Both the position numbers and the translations under genes were made by a program. DNA of 58,006 bases, from the NCBI GenBank assembly GCA_012510495.1, contig JAAZHX010000066.1, positions 1 to 58,006 on the forward strand. Direction: 5' to 3'. The stretch is from Smithella sp. (lineage in GTDB: Bacteria > Desulfobacterota > Syntrophia > Syntrophales > Smithellaceae). The stretch's first letter is position 1, and every line of letters begins with the position of its first letter. Below the pieces are notes generated by a model. The model was not told the origin of the DNA and made no database searches. It saw only the letters and a program-made list of their open reading frames with translations. Shown here one piece after another: positions 1-6,679 of the stretch.

Positions 1-357
1 GCAATAATGGCGTCGGGAAGTTTAATGAGGAATTTCTGGCGAAAACCAATACATTGACGAATTATATCTTCATTAAGTGGTATCTCTGAGACGGATTGAA
101 GCAACGCTGCTGTAGAATTAAGGGATTCTGGAGAATGTTTTCGCCAACCAAGCAACTCAATACGGGTGATGACTGAAATATTATTTTTGGCGATTCAGGA
201 TGTTATGAAAAAATGGACGATGCCCCTGGCCAACTGGGCTTTGACAATCTCCCAGCTGGCTGTTATGTATGAAGGCCGTTTCAATTTGGCGGCAGTATGA
301 AAAGAATTCCATTTACACAGATTATTTTACAGTCTCGTCGATGATGCAGCCGCTCAT
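1..357 (-). pseudogene. VapC-type PIN-domain toxin, interrupted by an IS256-family relic and cut by the window edge
   Basis: Reading the minus strand from about 183 down to 1 gives ISVITRIELLGW, then IPLNEDII, then IKLPDAIIA, which is the typical central and C-terminal part of a VapC/PIN ribonuclease toxin. The 3' end lies beyond the window. The 5' end survives at 357-337: an ATG overlapping the antitoxin stop as TGATG is followed by seven codons (MSGCIID) ending at the first conserved PIN aspartate, and then runs into foreign sequence. About 20 to 30 residues normally found between these parts are missing and are replaced by transposon sequence at 178-336. The toxin should therefore be inactive. 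The PIN assignment is from motif recall and is fairly sure; the exact junctions are approximate. Confidence 0.72.
178..336 (+). mobile_element. IS256-family insertion sequence relic (3' end of transposase plus right inverted repeat)
   Basis: The plus strand from 178 to 300 reads as the last 40 residues of an IS256-family (mutator-type) transposase, with LAIQDVMKKW, then TMPLANWALTISQLAV, and a stop at 298-300. Downstream, 309-336 reads on the minus strand as GAGACTGTAAAATAATCTGT and onward, which looks like the terminal inverted repeat of this family. The rest of the element, including its left end and most of the transposase, is absent. The element lies inside the PIN toxin gene, so it inserted there and later decayed by deletion. 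No target duplication can be shown because the other end is lost. Confidence 0.65.
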
Positions 358-602
358 CAGTCCCATTGCCTCGTCCATTCCTCTCTCATGGCACGAATGT
401 CTTTGTCAATCTCTTCGATAGTTATATGACGGCCAAGACTCCCTCGCGTCTGCCTCAATAATTTGGCTATGTTCATAGGCTTAGCTTCAATGTCATCATC
501 TGCCAGCAATACCTTGACGCGCCGGTTTTCAAGTACCGACGGCGGCGAACCTATCCACTGCAACTGTCCCTTCTTATAAATGGCTTCATATTGTTTATAC
601 AT
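357..602 (-). CDS. Antitoxin of the disrupted PIN toxin
   Basis: An 81-residue protein with an N-terminal part (YEAIYKKGQLQW) resembling small beta-rich antitoxin folds of the DUF104/AbrB-like kind, and a C-terminal tail (TIEEIDKDIRAMREEW) of the helical type that binds PIN toxins. AGGGAG stands about 7 bases before the ATG at 602. Its stop overlaps the start of the PIN gene (TGATG), the usual translational coupling of type II toxin-antitoxin pairs. With the partner broken by an IS relic, this is probably an orphan antitoxin that is still intact. The exact antitoxin family is uncertain. Confidence 0.7.
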   Translation of the reverse strand: MYKQYEAIYKKGQLQWIGSPPSVLENRRVKVLLADDDIEAKPMNIAKLLRQTRGSLGRHITIEEIDKDIRAMREEWTRQWD

Positions 603-630
603 TTATTTTCTCCCTTAAGTTATTTCTGAT

Positions 631-757
631 TTATTATAAGCCAAGTCATACAAATATCAAGATTTAACTTTGACGGTCCTGTAAAAAGTAATTCAAGCCG
701 CCACCCCGGCGGATACCCTGGACACCAAATAACCTGAAGGTCACGTGAGGAGACAGA
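631..757. repeat. Direct repeat A, copy 1
   Basis: About 125 bases starting TTATTATAAGCCAAGTCATA are repeated almost exactly at 1882-2006. The copies start just upstream of the antitoxin gene at 602 and of the DUF433 antitoxin gene at 1820, so each may carry promoter sequence for a leftward toxin-antitoxin operon. A GAGACAG-rich tract follows both copies. Confidence 0.85.
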
Positions 758-844
758 AGACAGAGGACAGAAGGCGGGAGTTAGGAGACAGGAGACAGAG
801 GAAAAAAATGTTCTAAGTTCAAGGTTGATGCACTCGTAACTAGT

Positions 845-930
845 AATTCAAGTCGTCACCCCGGCGGAGGCCGGAGTCCATAACCAACTGTAACTACTGG
901 ATACCGGCTTTCGCCGGTAAGACGAAAAGG
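845..930. repeat. REP-like extragenic palindrome pair
   Basis: The stretch holds GTCACCCCGGCGGAGGCCGG and then CTGGATACCGGCTTTCGCCG, each forming a short GC-rich hairpin. This is the common 'CCGGCGxxxGCCGG ... CTGGAT' type of dispersed extragenic repeat. No gene is visible between 603 and 1221; the interval is made of repeats. Confidence 0.55.
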
Positions 931-964
931 CGCCGAGACTGACTTTTCACGAGGACGTTAAGGA

Positions 965-1135
965 TTAATTTCAGTAAAATCTCCCCTAACCCCTCTTTAG
1001 AAAAGAGGGGGACTGGTGCGGCGGTTCTTTGGAAAAGAGGGGGAGGATTGGGAGGTCCCCCTTTTTTAAAGGGGGATTCAGGGGGATTTTTTGAGGGAAA
1101 ATCGGGACAGCGCCTGATTATTTACAGGAATGAGC
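965..1135. repeat. G-run palindromic repeat B, copy 1
   Basis: The sequence AATCTCCCCTAACCCCTCTT followed by its near-complement GAAAAGAGGGGGA forms a hairpin, and further on CCCCCTTTTTTAAAGGGGGA forms another. The same block recurs at 2124-2328 with one extra internal unit, and its last part recurs at 2070-2110. Blocks of this kind are known as dispersed extragenic repeats in several phyla. It codes for nothing that I can see. Confidence 0.8.
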
Positions 1136-1221
1136 GATTATCAACGAAGGCAACAACCAAATTGTTTTAGAAGCTGTCGGCTCTGGTCAATGCCGGTGTG
1201 TGGCAGTCATGAAATACCTGG

Positions 1222-1593
1222 TCAGCCGTTTATCGGCAGGTTGCGGACACGGATTCTGTTTTGATCAAACACAACAACACAACCATTTTCCAGAAATTCT
1301 TTCAGGTTTGGCAGGTTTGCCAGCAGGATTTGCAACTGTGTTTCCGGCCGGCGCGTTTTCATACCCCGAAATAAAATGAAGGAAGGTTTGATTTCTGCAT
1401 TACGCGCAAGTAACGTTCCGAAATCGGTATCCGCTGAAACAATTATGCGATTTTCATTGAGAGCGCGCGCCAAGATCTCCGTGTCAGACGCTCTTTGCAT
1501 TCCATAATCGCGGACATGCATACTATCGTATCCCGCCTGTCTCAATCCGATGGAGACCTGCGGTGATAAGGCATTATCGATCAGGAAATTCAT
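1222..1593 (-). CDS. DUF5615 PIN-like toxin
   Basis: A 123-residue protein beginning MNFLIDNALSP, with VSADTDFGTLLA in the middle and SFILFRG further on. This is the DUF5615 (Mut7-C-like, PIN-fold) family, a predicted ribonuclease toxin. The acidic residues expected for the metal site are present (D6 and the D-T-D near residue 55). Its ATG overlaps the stop of the upstream DUF433 gene by four bases (ATGA), so the two are translationally coupled. The partner and length both match the known DUF433-DUF5615 modules. The target RNA cannot be inferred. Confidence 0.85.
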   Translation of the reverse strand: MNFLIDNALSPQVSIGLRQAGYDSMHVRDYGMQRASDTEILARALNENRIIVSADTDFGTLLARNAEIKPSFILFRGMKTRRPETQLQILLANLPNLKEFLENGCVVVFDQNRIRVRNLPING

Positions 1594-1820
1594 GCATGCA
1601 TTACCAGCGGCAATTCCCGTTCGCGGAGAGCTTCCGCCGCATACCGCAGGGACTCGGCAATATCATCATTTTCAAGATCGGGATAGGCAGCCAGGATTTC
1701 CTCATTATTCATCCCTTCCGCCACCATGGCGACAATCGTGGCTACGGGAATCCTTAAACCACGGATACAAGGCATTCCATTCATTTGATTGTGGTTAATG
1801 GTTATTCGTGAAAAGTTCAT
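1590..1820 (-). CDS. DUF433 antitoxin
   Basis: A 76-residue protein with the family core GMPCIRGLRIPVATIVAM, followed by the helical LENDDIAESLRYAAEAL. DUF433 proteins are DNA-binding antitoxins of the Phd/YefM-unrelated helix-turn-helix kind, found next to DUF5615 toxins. The gene is first in its operon and probably autoregulates the promoter in direct repeat A just upstream. Start at 1820 is chosen because the family begins close before the ITINHNQMNG motif. Confidence 0.85.
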   Translation of the reverse strand: MNFSRITINHNQMNGMPCIRGLRIPVATIVAMVAEGMNNEEILAAYPDLENDDIAESLRYAAEALRERELPLVMHA

Positions 1821-1881
1821 GCCTCAACCTCCATTGTCTTGACTGATTATACGACATTTATTTTTTGCCTTTATTTTGACG

Positions 1882-2006
1882 TTATTATAGGCCAAGTCAT
1901 ACAAATATCAAGATTTAACTTTGACGGTCCTGTAAAAAGTAATTCAAGCCGTCACCCCGGCGAATACCTTGGGCACCAAATAACCTGAAGGTCACGTGAG
2001 GAGACA
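1882..2006. repeat. Direct repeat A, copy 2
   Basis: This is the second copy of the roughly 125-base repeat found at 631-757, differing by a handful of substitutions (for example GTCACC for GCCACC). Together with repeat B the copies bracket the DUF433/DUF5615 pair at 1222-1820. Confidence 0.85.
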
Positions 2007-2328
2007 GGAGTCAGGAGACAGAAGTCAGGAGACAGAAGACAGAAGGCGGGAGACAGGAGACAGGAGACAAGTCCCCCTTTTTTAAAGGGGGATTCAGGGG
2101 GATTTTTTGGGAGGTTGCAAGAATTGATTTCAGCAAAATCTCCCCTAACCCCTCTTTAGAAAAGAGGGGGACTGGATCGGTGGCTCTTTGGAAAAGAGGG
2201 GAACTGGGTCGGCGGTTCTTTGGAAAAGAGGGGGAGAATTGGGAGGTCCCCCTTTTTTAAAGGGGGAGTCAGGGGGATTTTTTGAGGGAAAATCGGGACA
2301 GCGCCTGATTATTTACAGGAATGAGCGA
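2007..2328. repeat. GAGACAG tract and G-run palindromic repeat B, copy 2
   Basis: A GAGACAGGA/GAGACAGAA tract runs from about 2000 to 2070. It is followed by a partial unit of repeat B (2070-2110) and a complete copy (2124-2328) that carries one extra GGAAAAGAGGGG unit compared with 965-1135. The run ends with the same GGACAGCGCCTGATTATTTA sequence as copy 1. No gene is visible from 1821 to 2461. Confidence 0.8.
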
Positions 2329-2461
2329 CGAGGTAAGAGATATCAGATGATCCCAATAGAGCATTCTTAAATCATTCCTTTATTTTTTGTCGCAAAAATA
2401 ATATATTACGCATCATCAAAAAAGCGGGGAATTTACCGACAGGTCAATGGAGGATGTGCTT

Positions 2462-2635
2462 ATGAGAACAGCTGCCGTTGTTGAAAGATGCCCGGCCACA
2501 CGTTTGCGCGTGGGTTATGTTCCTGGTTTTCCAGAGGCACATTCTCAGGGCGCCGCCCTGGACGAACTGAACGATAACCTGAAAGAAGTCATGGAGACGC
2601 TTCCTGATGATAATTTCTCCAATTTATTTTTATGA
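2462..2635 (+). CDS. HicB-like small antitoxin domain protein
   Basis: A 57-residue protein with VGYVPGFPEAHSQGAALDEL followed by NDNLKEVMETL, the single partial RNase-H-like fold of HicB antitoxins. There is no C-terminal DNA-binding domain. GGAGG at 2449-2453 is 8 bases before the ATG at 2462, which decides the start over the ATG at 2447. No hicA toxin is next to it; instead its stop overlaps the ATG of the next gene (ATGA). It may be an orphan antitoxin or part of the three-gene unit with the nucleotidyltransferase. Confidence 0.7.
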   Translation: MRTAAVVERCPATRLRVGYVPGFPEAHSQGAALDELNDNLKEVMETLPDDNFSNLFL

Positions 2636-2841
2636 AAAGTGAATTGCCCCGAATCGACAAGACAATATTGATTGTTGTTGATCTCTCCGATAAGACTGAA
2701 GAAAAACGATATTGGCTGTCTCAAACCCCATCTGCCCGCTTGAATGCAATTGAATGCAACAGGAGAATGGTTTATGGCACCCATAGAGCTTCATCCAGAC
2801 TTCAAAGATTTCTTGAGGTTGCTGAACTTACATCAGGTTGA
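2632..2841 (+). CDS. Small putative antitoxin paired with a nucleotidyltransferase
   Basis: A 69-residue protein with LSDKTEEKRYWLSQTP, LNAIECNRRMVYG and SRLQRFLEVAEL. I recognise this as the short helical protein that usually precedes DUF6036-type nucleotidyltransferases in bacterial genomes. It overlaps the HicB-like stop by four bases and the following gene by 68 bases in another frame, which is a strong sign of co-translation. Function is inferred from the pairing; no catalytic motif is visible. Confidence 0.65.
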   Translation: MKSELPRIDKTILIVVDLSDKTEEKRYWLSQTPSARLNAIECNRRMVYGTHRASSRLQRFLEVAELTSG

Positions 2842-3223
2842 GTATCTTCTTGTTGGCGGATATGCGGTTGGTTACCATGGTTATCCGCGAGCTACCGGTG
2901 ATATGGATATATGGATCGCCGTGAATGATGCCAATGCAGAAAAAGTTGTTGCTGCCGTTAGTGATTTCGGAATGCCCGGGGAATATCTTTCAAAGGAATT
3001 ATTTCTTGAGAAAAATAAAATCATTCGTATGGGAGTTCCTCCGGTTAGAATTGAGATGATAACGGGAGCTTCCGGAGTTGACTTTGCTGAGTGTTACAAA
3101 CGTTGTGTGACCGCAAATATTGAGGATCTGGATGTAAACATTATTTCTCTGAATGATTTGAAGGTGAATAAACTCGCAGCAGGAAGACACAAGGATTTAG
3201 AAGATATCGAACATATTCCATAA
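2774..3223 (+). CDS. DUF6036-like minimal nucleotidyltransferase
   Basis: A 149-residue protein with EYLLVGGYAVGYHGYPRAT followed by GDMDIWI, the GG...D-x-D signature of the polymerase-beta-like nucleotidyltransferase fold, and a C-terminal NKLAAGRHKDLEDIEHI tail typical of these proteins. The AGGAG at 2760-2764 points to the ATG at 2774, not the earlier in-frame ATG at 2744. Proteins of this fold act as toxins that modify tRNA or proteins in MNT and AbiE systems. Whether this one is a toxin is an inference from its small upstream partner. Confidence 0.75.
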   Translation: MAPIELHPDFKDFLRLLNLHQVEYLLVGGYAVGYHGYPRATGDMDIWIAVNDANAEKVVAAVSDFGMPGEYLSKELFLEKNKIIRMGVPPVRIEMITGASGVDFAECYKRCVTANIEDLDVNIISLNDLKVNKLAAGRHKDLEDIEHIP

Positions 3224-3255
3224 GTTGAATAAAAAAGTTTTCCCGCTTCTTCCAT

Positions 3256-3324
3256 GACCTATTACCCATGCCCCTGCATTATGCCTTTGCCTGTTTTTCC
3301 ACCATCCACCATCCACCATCCACT
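3256..3324. repeat. Dispersed TGGTGGA-unit repeat, locus 1
   Basis: The stretch has ACCTATTACC, then GCCTGTTTTTCCACC, then tandem ATCCACC units (3299-3324). The same combined layout is seen at 6626-6676, and in the opposite orientation at 12297-12383. It lies in the 129-base gap before the HD-domain gene. Confidence 0.85.
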
Positions 3325-3352
3325 AATTGATCTTTGCGGCATAATATTGTAA

Positions 3353-4786
3353 ATGCAGATCATGGACAAGAAGGATTTTCCCTCCAGCGTGTATGACGGG
3401 ATGGCGCTGATTGCCGATCCGATCCACTCCTACGCGTTTTTCACGGCGCCGCGGGACTCAAACCCCGCGGAAAAAACGGAAAAGGACGTTCTTGACTCTC
3501 CCTGGATGCAGCGGCTCCGGCGCATCTACCAGCTGCAGAGCGCCCGCTGGGTTTATCCGGCGGCGGAGCACACCCGTTTTCAACATTCGCTGGGCACGAT
3601 GCACGTTGCCGGAGAATTTGCGAGGCATCTTTATCCCAGTCTCAGGCAGGTGTGCCGGGATGCGCCGTCGATGCATTATGTAGAGGAGCTGGTCCGGCTC
3701 GCGGGTCTGCTGCACGACGTGGGGCACGGGCCCTTCGGCCATTTTTTCGACGAACATTATCTTTCCTTTTGGGGACTGACGCACGAGGACATGGGCCGCC
3801 GAATCATCGTGAAAAAGCTGGGAACGCTCCTTGCGAAAATTTCCCGCAGCCCTTCCGGGCCTTTCGCCCGCGGGGAAAAGCTCGATCCGCGGCAGGTGGC
3901 TTTTCTGATCAAAATGCCGGACGAAGGCGAACAGCCCCGTCAGCCGCGCTGGCTGGTCTGGCTGCGCCAGTTGTTTGCCGGCATCTACACGGTCGATAAT
4001 CTGGACTATGTTCAGCGCGACGCTTACATGACCGGCTTTTCTCTGGACATGGTCGATGTGCCGCGCCTGCGCTACTACACGTTTTTTACGAAAGACGGCC
4101 TGGCGCTGCATCAGTCCGGCATCTCGGCGCTGCGGCGCTTTCTCAACGCCCGCCTGAATCTTTACAGCAACGTGTATTTTCACCGCACGACGCGCGCGAT
4201 GGACTTGCATCTGAAGGAAATTTTTTCCGATACGCTGAAGCTGATTTATCCGGAAAATCCGGCAAAGCATCTTGAGGCCTATCTGGGCTGCGACGAGTGG
4301 TCCCTGTTCAGCGAAGTGCGGGGCTGGCTTTTCGCCAGAGACGCGCGCCGCAAAAAACTGGCCCTGGAATGGCGGAAGATTTTTGCCCGGCAGCTCAAGT
4401 GGAAAATGTCGTTTGCCGCCGAAATCTCCGTCGATTCAATCCAGCGGGGAACGGAATTGGTCGGCGCTGAAAACTATGAGGCGAAGGTGCGGGAATGCCT
4501 GCCCGCCTCGCTGCAGCGTCTGGCTTTTCGCGTGGATGTGGCCACGCAGGACCCGCGGCCGCTTAATCCGATCCCGATTGCCGAACCGGACAAACGCATC
4601 AATATCTTCAATCCGGTGACGGGAAAAACGTCTCCCGAGCCGCTGGCCGAAATCTACCGGTTCATTCCGGCCCGCGTCCGGCACTTCCGCGTGTTCGCGC
4701 TCAACCATGATCATGACGAGGAGCTGGCGAAGGCGGCCGAGTCGGCGCTGGGCAACATCGAGCGTTCTTCCCCGACGAATGTGTAA
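3353..4786 (+). CDS. HD-domain phosphohydrolase, dGTPase/SAMHD1-like
   Basis: A 477-residue soluble protein. The metal-binding residues of the HD superfamily are in place: H78 in HTRFQHSLG, H121-D122 in LLHDVGHGPFGH, and D219 in DNLDYVQRDAYMTG. The layout (RFxHSLG, HDxGHGPF, DNxDYxxRD) is that of the dNTPase/SAMHD1-like group (COG1078), whose members hydrolyse dNTPs or related nucleotides. An ATG at 3362 would remove only three residues and cannot be excluded, since neither start has a clear ribosome binding site. The gene stands alone between two repeat loci. Substrate unknown. Confidence 0.85.
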   Translation: MQIMDKKDFPSSVYDGMALIADPIHSYAFFTAPRDSNPAEKTEKDVLDSPWMQRLRRIYQLQSARWVYPAAEHTRFQHSLGTMHVAGEFARHLYPSLRQVCRDAPSMHYVEELVRLAGLLHDVGHGPFGHFFDEHYLSFWGLTHEDMGRRIIVKKLGTLLAKISRSPSGPFARGEKLDPRQVAFLIKMPDEGEQPRQPRWLVWLRQLFAGIYTVDNLDYVQRDAYMTGFSLDMVDVPRLRYYTFFTKDGLALHQSGISALRRFLNARLNLYSNVYFHRTTRAMDLHLKEIFSDTLKLIYPENPAKHLEAYLGCDEWSLFSEVRGWLFARDARRKKLALEWRKIFARQLKWKMSFAAEISVDSIQRGTELVGAENYEAKVRECLPASLQRLAFRVDVATQDPRPLNPIPIAEPDKRINIFNPVTGKTSPEPLAEIYRFIPARVRHFRVFALNHDHDEELAKAAESALGNIERSSPTNV

Positions 4787-4846
4787 AAAAAGTTCAGAGT
4801 TCAGAGCGATGAGCAATGAGTGATGAGTGGAAAGACCGTTCCCATC

Positions 4847-4881
4847 CACCATCCACCATTCACTATCCACTATCCACCATC
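4847..4881. repeat. Dispersed TGGTGGA-unit repeat, locus 2
   Basis: Tandem ATCCACC/ATTCACT/ATCCACT units lie between the convergent HD and ubiE genes. The leftward ubiE reading frame ends inside the repeat: its last residues MVDSG and its stop at 4863-4865 are encoded by the repeat units. Confidence 0.85.
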
Positions 4882-5624
4882 TTCTCCCCCACGTGCAGCC
4901 AGGTGATGCCGAAGGTCAGGGAATGTTTTTCCACCCGGACCATGCCCGCTTCTTCGAGGATTTTTGCAAATTGGCCGGGGGAGGGGAAGTTCATGATGGA
5001 GTCGGCCAGGTAGGAGTAGGCGGCGGGATTTCCGGAAAAGATTTTTGCAAACGCGGGCAGCAGAAAATTCAGATAGGCATGGTAGATCCATTTAAAAAAC
5101 CGGTTTTCCACAAAGGTCATCTCCAGGATCATGACCTGCCCGCCGGGGACGACGACGCGAAGCATTTCGGAAAGCGCGCGGGCGCGGTCGGGGATGTTGC
5201 GGATGCCGAAGGCGATGCCCGCGACGTCAAAGCTGTTGTCCGCAAAGGGAAGGCTGAGCGCGTCGCCGTGAACGATCTGAATCCGGCCGCCAAGATTTCT
5301 CTGTTGTATTTTGTCTTTTGCCGCCGCAACCATTTCCGGCACGAAGTCCAGGCCGGTGACCGCAATATCCGGATGCATTCCGGCTGCGGCAATCGACAGG
5401 TCGCCCGTTCCGCAGGCGACGTCCAGGTAGCGGTGGGTTTGAAAAAACCGCATTTTCTTTGCGGCAAATTTGCGCCAGGCCACGTCGCGCCGGAGGCTCA
5501 GAAGCCGGTTTAAAAAATCGTATTTTCCGGTAACGGTGGAGAAGATCTCTTTGACGATGCGGATGCGCCGGGCGTCGGAGATTTCCTGAACCGGCGGATA
5601 TTTTTCGGGGACGTTCGTTTCCAT
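4863..5624 (-). CDS. ubiE: Demethylmenaquinone methyltransferase (UbiE/MenG)
   Basis: A 253-residue SAM-dependent methyltransferase that carries out the C-methylation step of menaquinone (or ubiquinone) biosynthesis. The SAM-binding motif I (YLDVACGTGDLS) and the UbiE signatures (VTGKYDFLNRLLS near the start, AFGIRNIPDR, VVPGGQVMILE) are all present. Start at 5624 is chosen by the family length and by AGGAA about 11 bases upstream; the frame stays open much further but runs through repeat sequence. The C-terminus ends in repeat-encoded residues. In an anaerobe the product would be menaquinone; that is an inference. Confidence 0.95.
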   Translation of the reverse strand: METNVPEKYPPVQEISDARRIRIVKEIFSTVTGKYDFLNRLLSLRRDVAWRKFAAKKMRFFQTHRYLDVACGTGDLSIAAAGMHPDIAVTGLDFVPEMVAAAKDKIQQRNLGGRIQIVHGDALSLPFADNSFDVAGIAFGIRNIPDRARALSEMLRVVVPGGQVMILEMTFVENRFFKWIYHAYLNFLLPAFAKIFSGNPAAYSYLADSIMNFPSPGQFAKILEEAGMVRVEKHSLTFGITWLHVGEKMVDSG

Positions 5625-5697
5625 AAAAAAATAATTCCTGCCGTAATTTTCTGCCGCGGATTTAGCAGTCCGGACGGGGAAAAGCAACGAAAAACAA

Positions 5698-5760
5698 GTA
5701 AATGGTGGATGGTGGATGGGGGATGGGGGATGGGGGAAAGACAGGCAAGGAGCATAATGC
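5698..5760. repeat. Dispersed TGGTGGA-unit repeat, locus 3
   Basis: Tandem TGGTGGA and TGGGGGA units are followed by GGAAAGACAGGCAAGGAGCA, the same tail that follows the repeat at 12297-12383 (GGAAAGACGGGCGAGGGGCA). It lies upstream of ubiE and directly before the antitoxin remnant at 5772. Confidence 0.85.
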
Positions 5761-5771
5761 TCCAGAACCGT

Positions 5772-5905
5772 TTCTCTTTGAAGTGCTCGATTTTGTTCGC
5801 TTCCTGAAAGTAAGGTCTGGCCGGGAAAAATTGGAGAATGCTGTGATGAGCGAATCGTCATTGGCAAAAGACTGGTTGAAGAAGGAAGAGGATGAAGTAG
5901 GGATC
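5772..5905 (+). pseudogene. Remnant of a small antitoxin gene
   Basis: One frame reads FEVLDFVRFLKVRSG, then KLENAVMSESSLAKDW, then LKKEEDEV. I recognise this as the C-terminal half of a widespread short antitoxin family whose members end in ...SLAKDWLxPEEDEAWxxL. The upstream part is replaced by the repeat at 5698-5760 and the downstream part runs into a palindrome at 5901. No toxin is adjacent. The rest of the 5625-6080 interval holds only repeats, hairpins and a terminator. Confidence 0.5.
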
Positions 5906-5949
5906 GATCGCCGATCGATCCGCCAGGCGGCGCGATTGGCAATCGCGCC
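5901..5949. repeat. Two consecutive perfect hairpins
   Basis: GGATCGATC at 5901-5909 pairs with GATCGATCC at 5913-5921 over a three-base loop. GGCGCGATT at 5929-5937 pairs with AATCGCGCC at 5941-5949 over a three-base loop. Neither is followed by a T run on either strand, so they look like extragenic palindromes and not like terminators. Confidence 0.8.
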
Positions 5950-5983
5950 CTGCATTGCTTTGAACATTTGCATGCATACTATC

Positions 5984-6018
5984 TAAAAAACCGCCGCCCG
6001 TCAGGTGAAGGGCGGCGG
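5984..6018 (-). terminator. Rho-independent terminator of the hsp20 operon
   Basis: On the minus strand CCGCCGCCC (6018-6010) pairs with GGGCGGCGG (5999-5991) and is followed by six T residues. It lies 63 bases after the stop of the last hsp20 gene, on the correct strand. Confidence 0.85.
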
Positions 6019-6080
6019 CAATCTGTGTTGTCCTGACTTTCAGTTTTTCAGCCTTCGGTCTTCAGCTTTTGAACCTTCTT

Positions 6081-6581
6081 CTACCCCGCCTTGATGGGAA
6101 CCTTGGTTCCCCTGGCTTTGGCCGACTGGCTTTTTGGAACGGTAATGTTCAGAACGCCGTTTTTAAAGCCGGCGGATGCCTTGCCCGCGTCGGTTTCCGC
6201 GGTCAGAGGGATCACGCGGTTGAAAGAGCCGTAGGACCTCTCCATGTAATAATAGTTTTTCCCTTTGTCTTCCTTATCTTCCTTCTTTTCGCCCCTGATT
6301 GTTACCGTGTCGCCGGAAAGAGTTACTTCGATATCTTTTTCTTCCACGCCGGGAAGCTCCGCGCGGATCACAAAATCCTTGTCGCTTTCCTTGACGTCCA
6401 CCGACGGGGTGAACGCGCCGAACCCTCCGGCGGCCGGCGTGCGCGGCGCGGCGTCGAATCCGGAAAAGAAATCGTCAAACAAACTGTTCATCTGACGCTG
6501 CAAAGCATAGAAGGGATGATTATCATCTCTTGCCGCAGGTCTCGCTACAGCGGGCAGCAGATTTTTAAATCTCATCATCAC
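6081..6581 (-). CDS. Small heat-shock protein, Hsp20 family (third gene of the operon)
   Basis: A 166-residue member of the alpha-crystallin/Hsp20 family, an ATP-independent holdase that keeps unfolding proteins soluble. The alpha-crystallin domain spans about residues 58-160 (TPSVDVKESDKDFVIRAELP, then GVEEKDIEV, then GFKNGVLNITVPK). It is preceded by AGGAGG a few bases before the ATG. A Gly/Ala/Pro-rich linker sits between the N-terminal arm and the domain. It is last of three leftward hsp20 genes and ends before a terminator. Confidence 0.95.
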   Translation of the reverse strand: MMMRFKNLLPAVARPAARDDNHPFYALQRQMNSLFDDFFSGFDAAPRTPAAGGFGAFTPSVDVKESDKDFVIRAELPGVEEKDIEVTLSGDTVTIRGEKKEDKEDKGKNYYYMERSYGSFNRVIPLTAETDAGKASAGFKNGVLNITVPKSQSAKARGTKVPIKAG

Positions 6582-6625
6582 GTCCTCCTTTCTTTAAGTG
6601 TCCTGGTTCGATAAGCTCACCACGA

Positions 6626-6676
6626 CACCTATTACCTCTCGCCTGTTTTTCCACCATCCACCATCCACCATCCACC
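6626..6676. repeat. Dispersed TGGTGGA-unit repeat, locus 4
   Basis: ACCTATTACC, GCCTGTTTTTCCACC and tandem ATCCACC units occur between the second and third hsp20 genes, inside the operon. The order matches the copy at 3256-3324. Confidence 0.85.
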
Positions 6677-6679
6677 AAA

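Noticed and set aside
749-800. GAGACAG tract as a coding repeat or protein-binding array
   Set aside because: It is low-complexity sequence present in two places next to repeat A, with no open frame and no symmetry.
5702-5986. A 94-codon plus-strand frame as a complete gene
   Set aside because: Its first third is repeat sequence and its end runs through hairpins; only the middle matches an antitoxin, so it is listed as a remnant.
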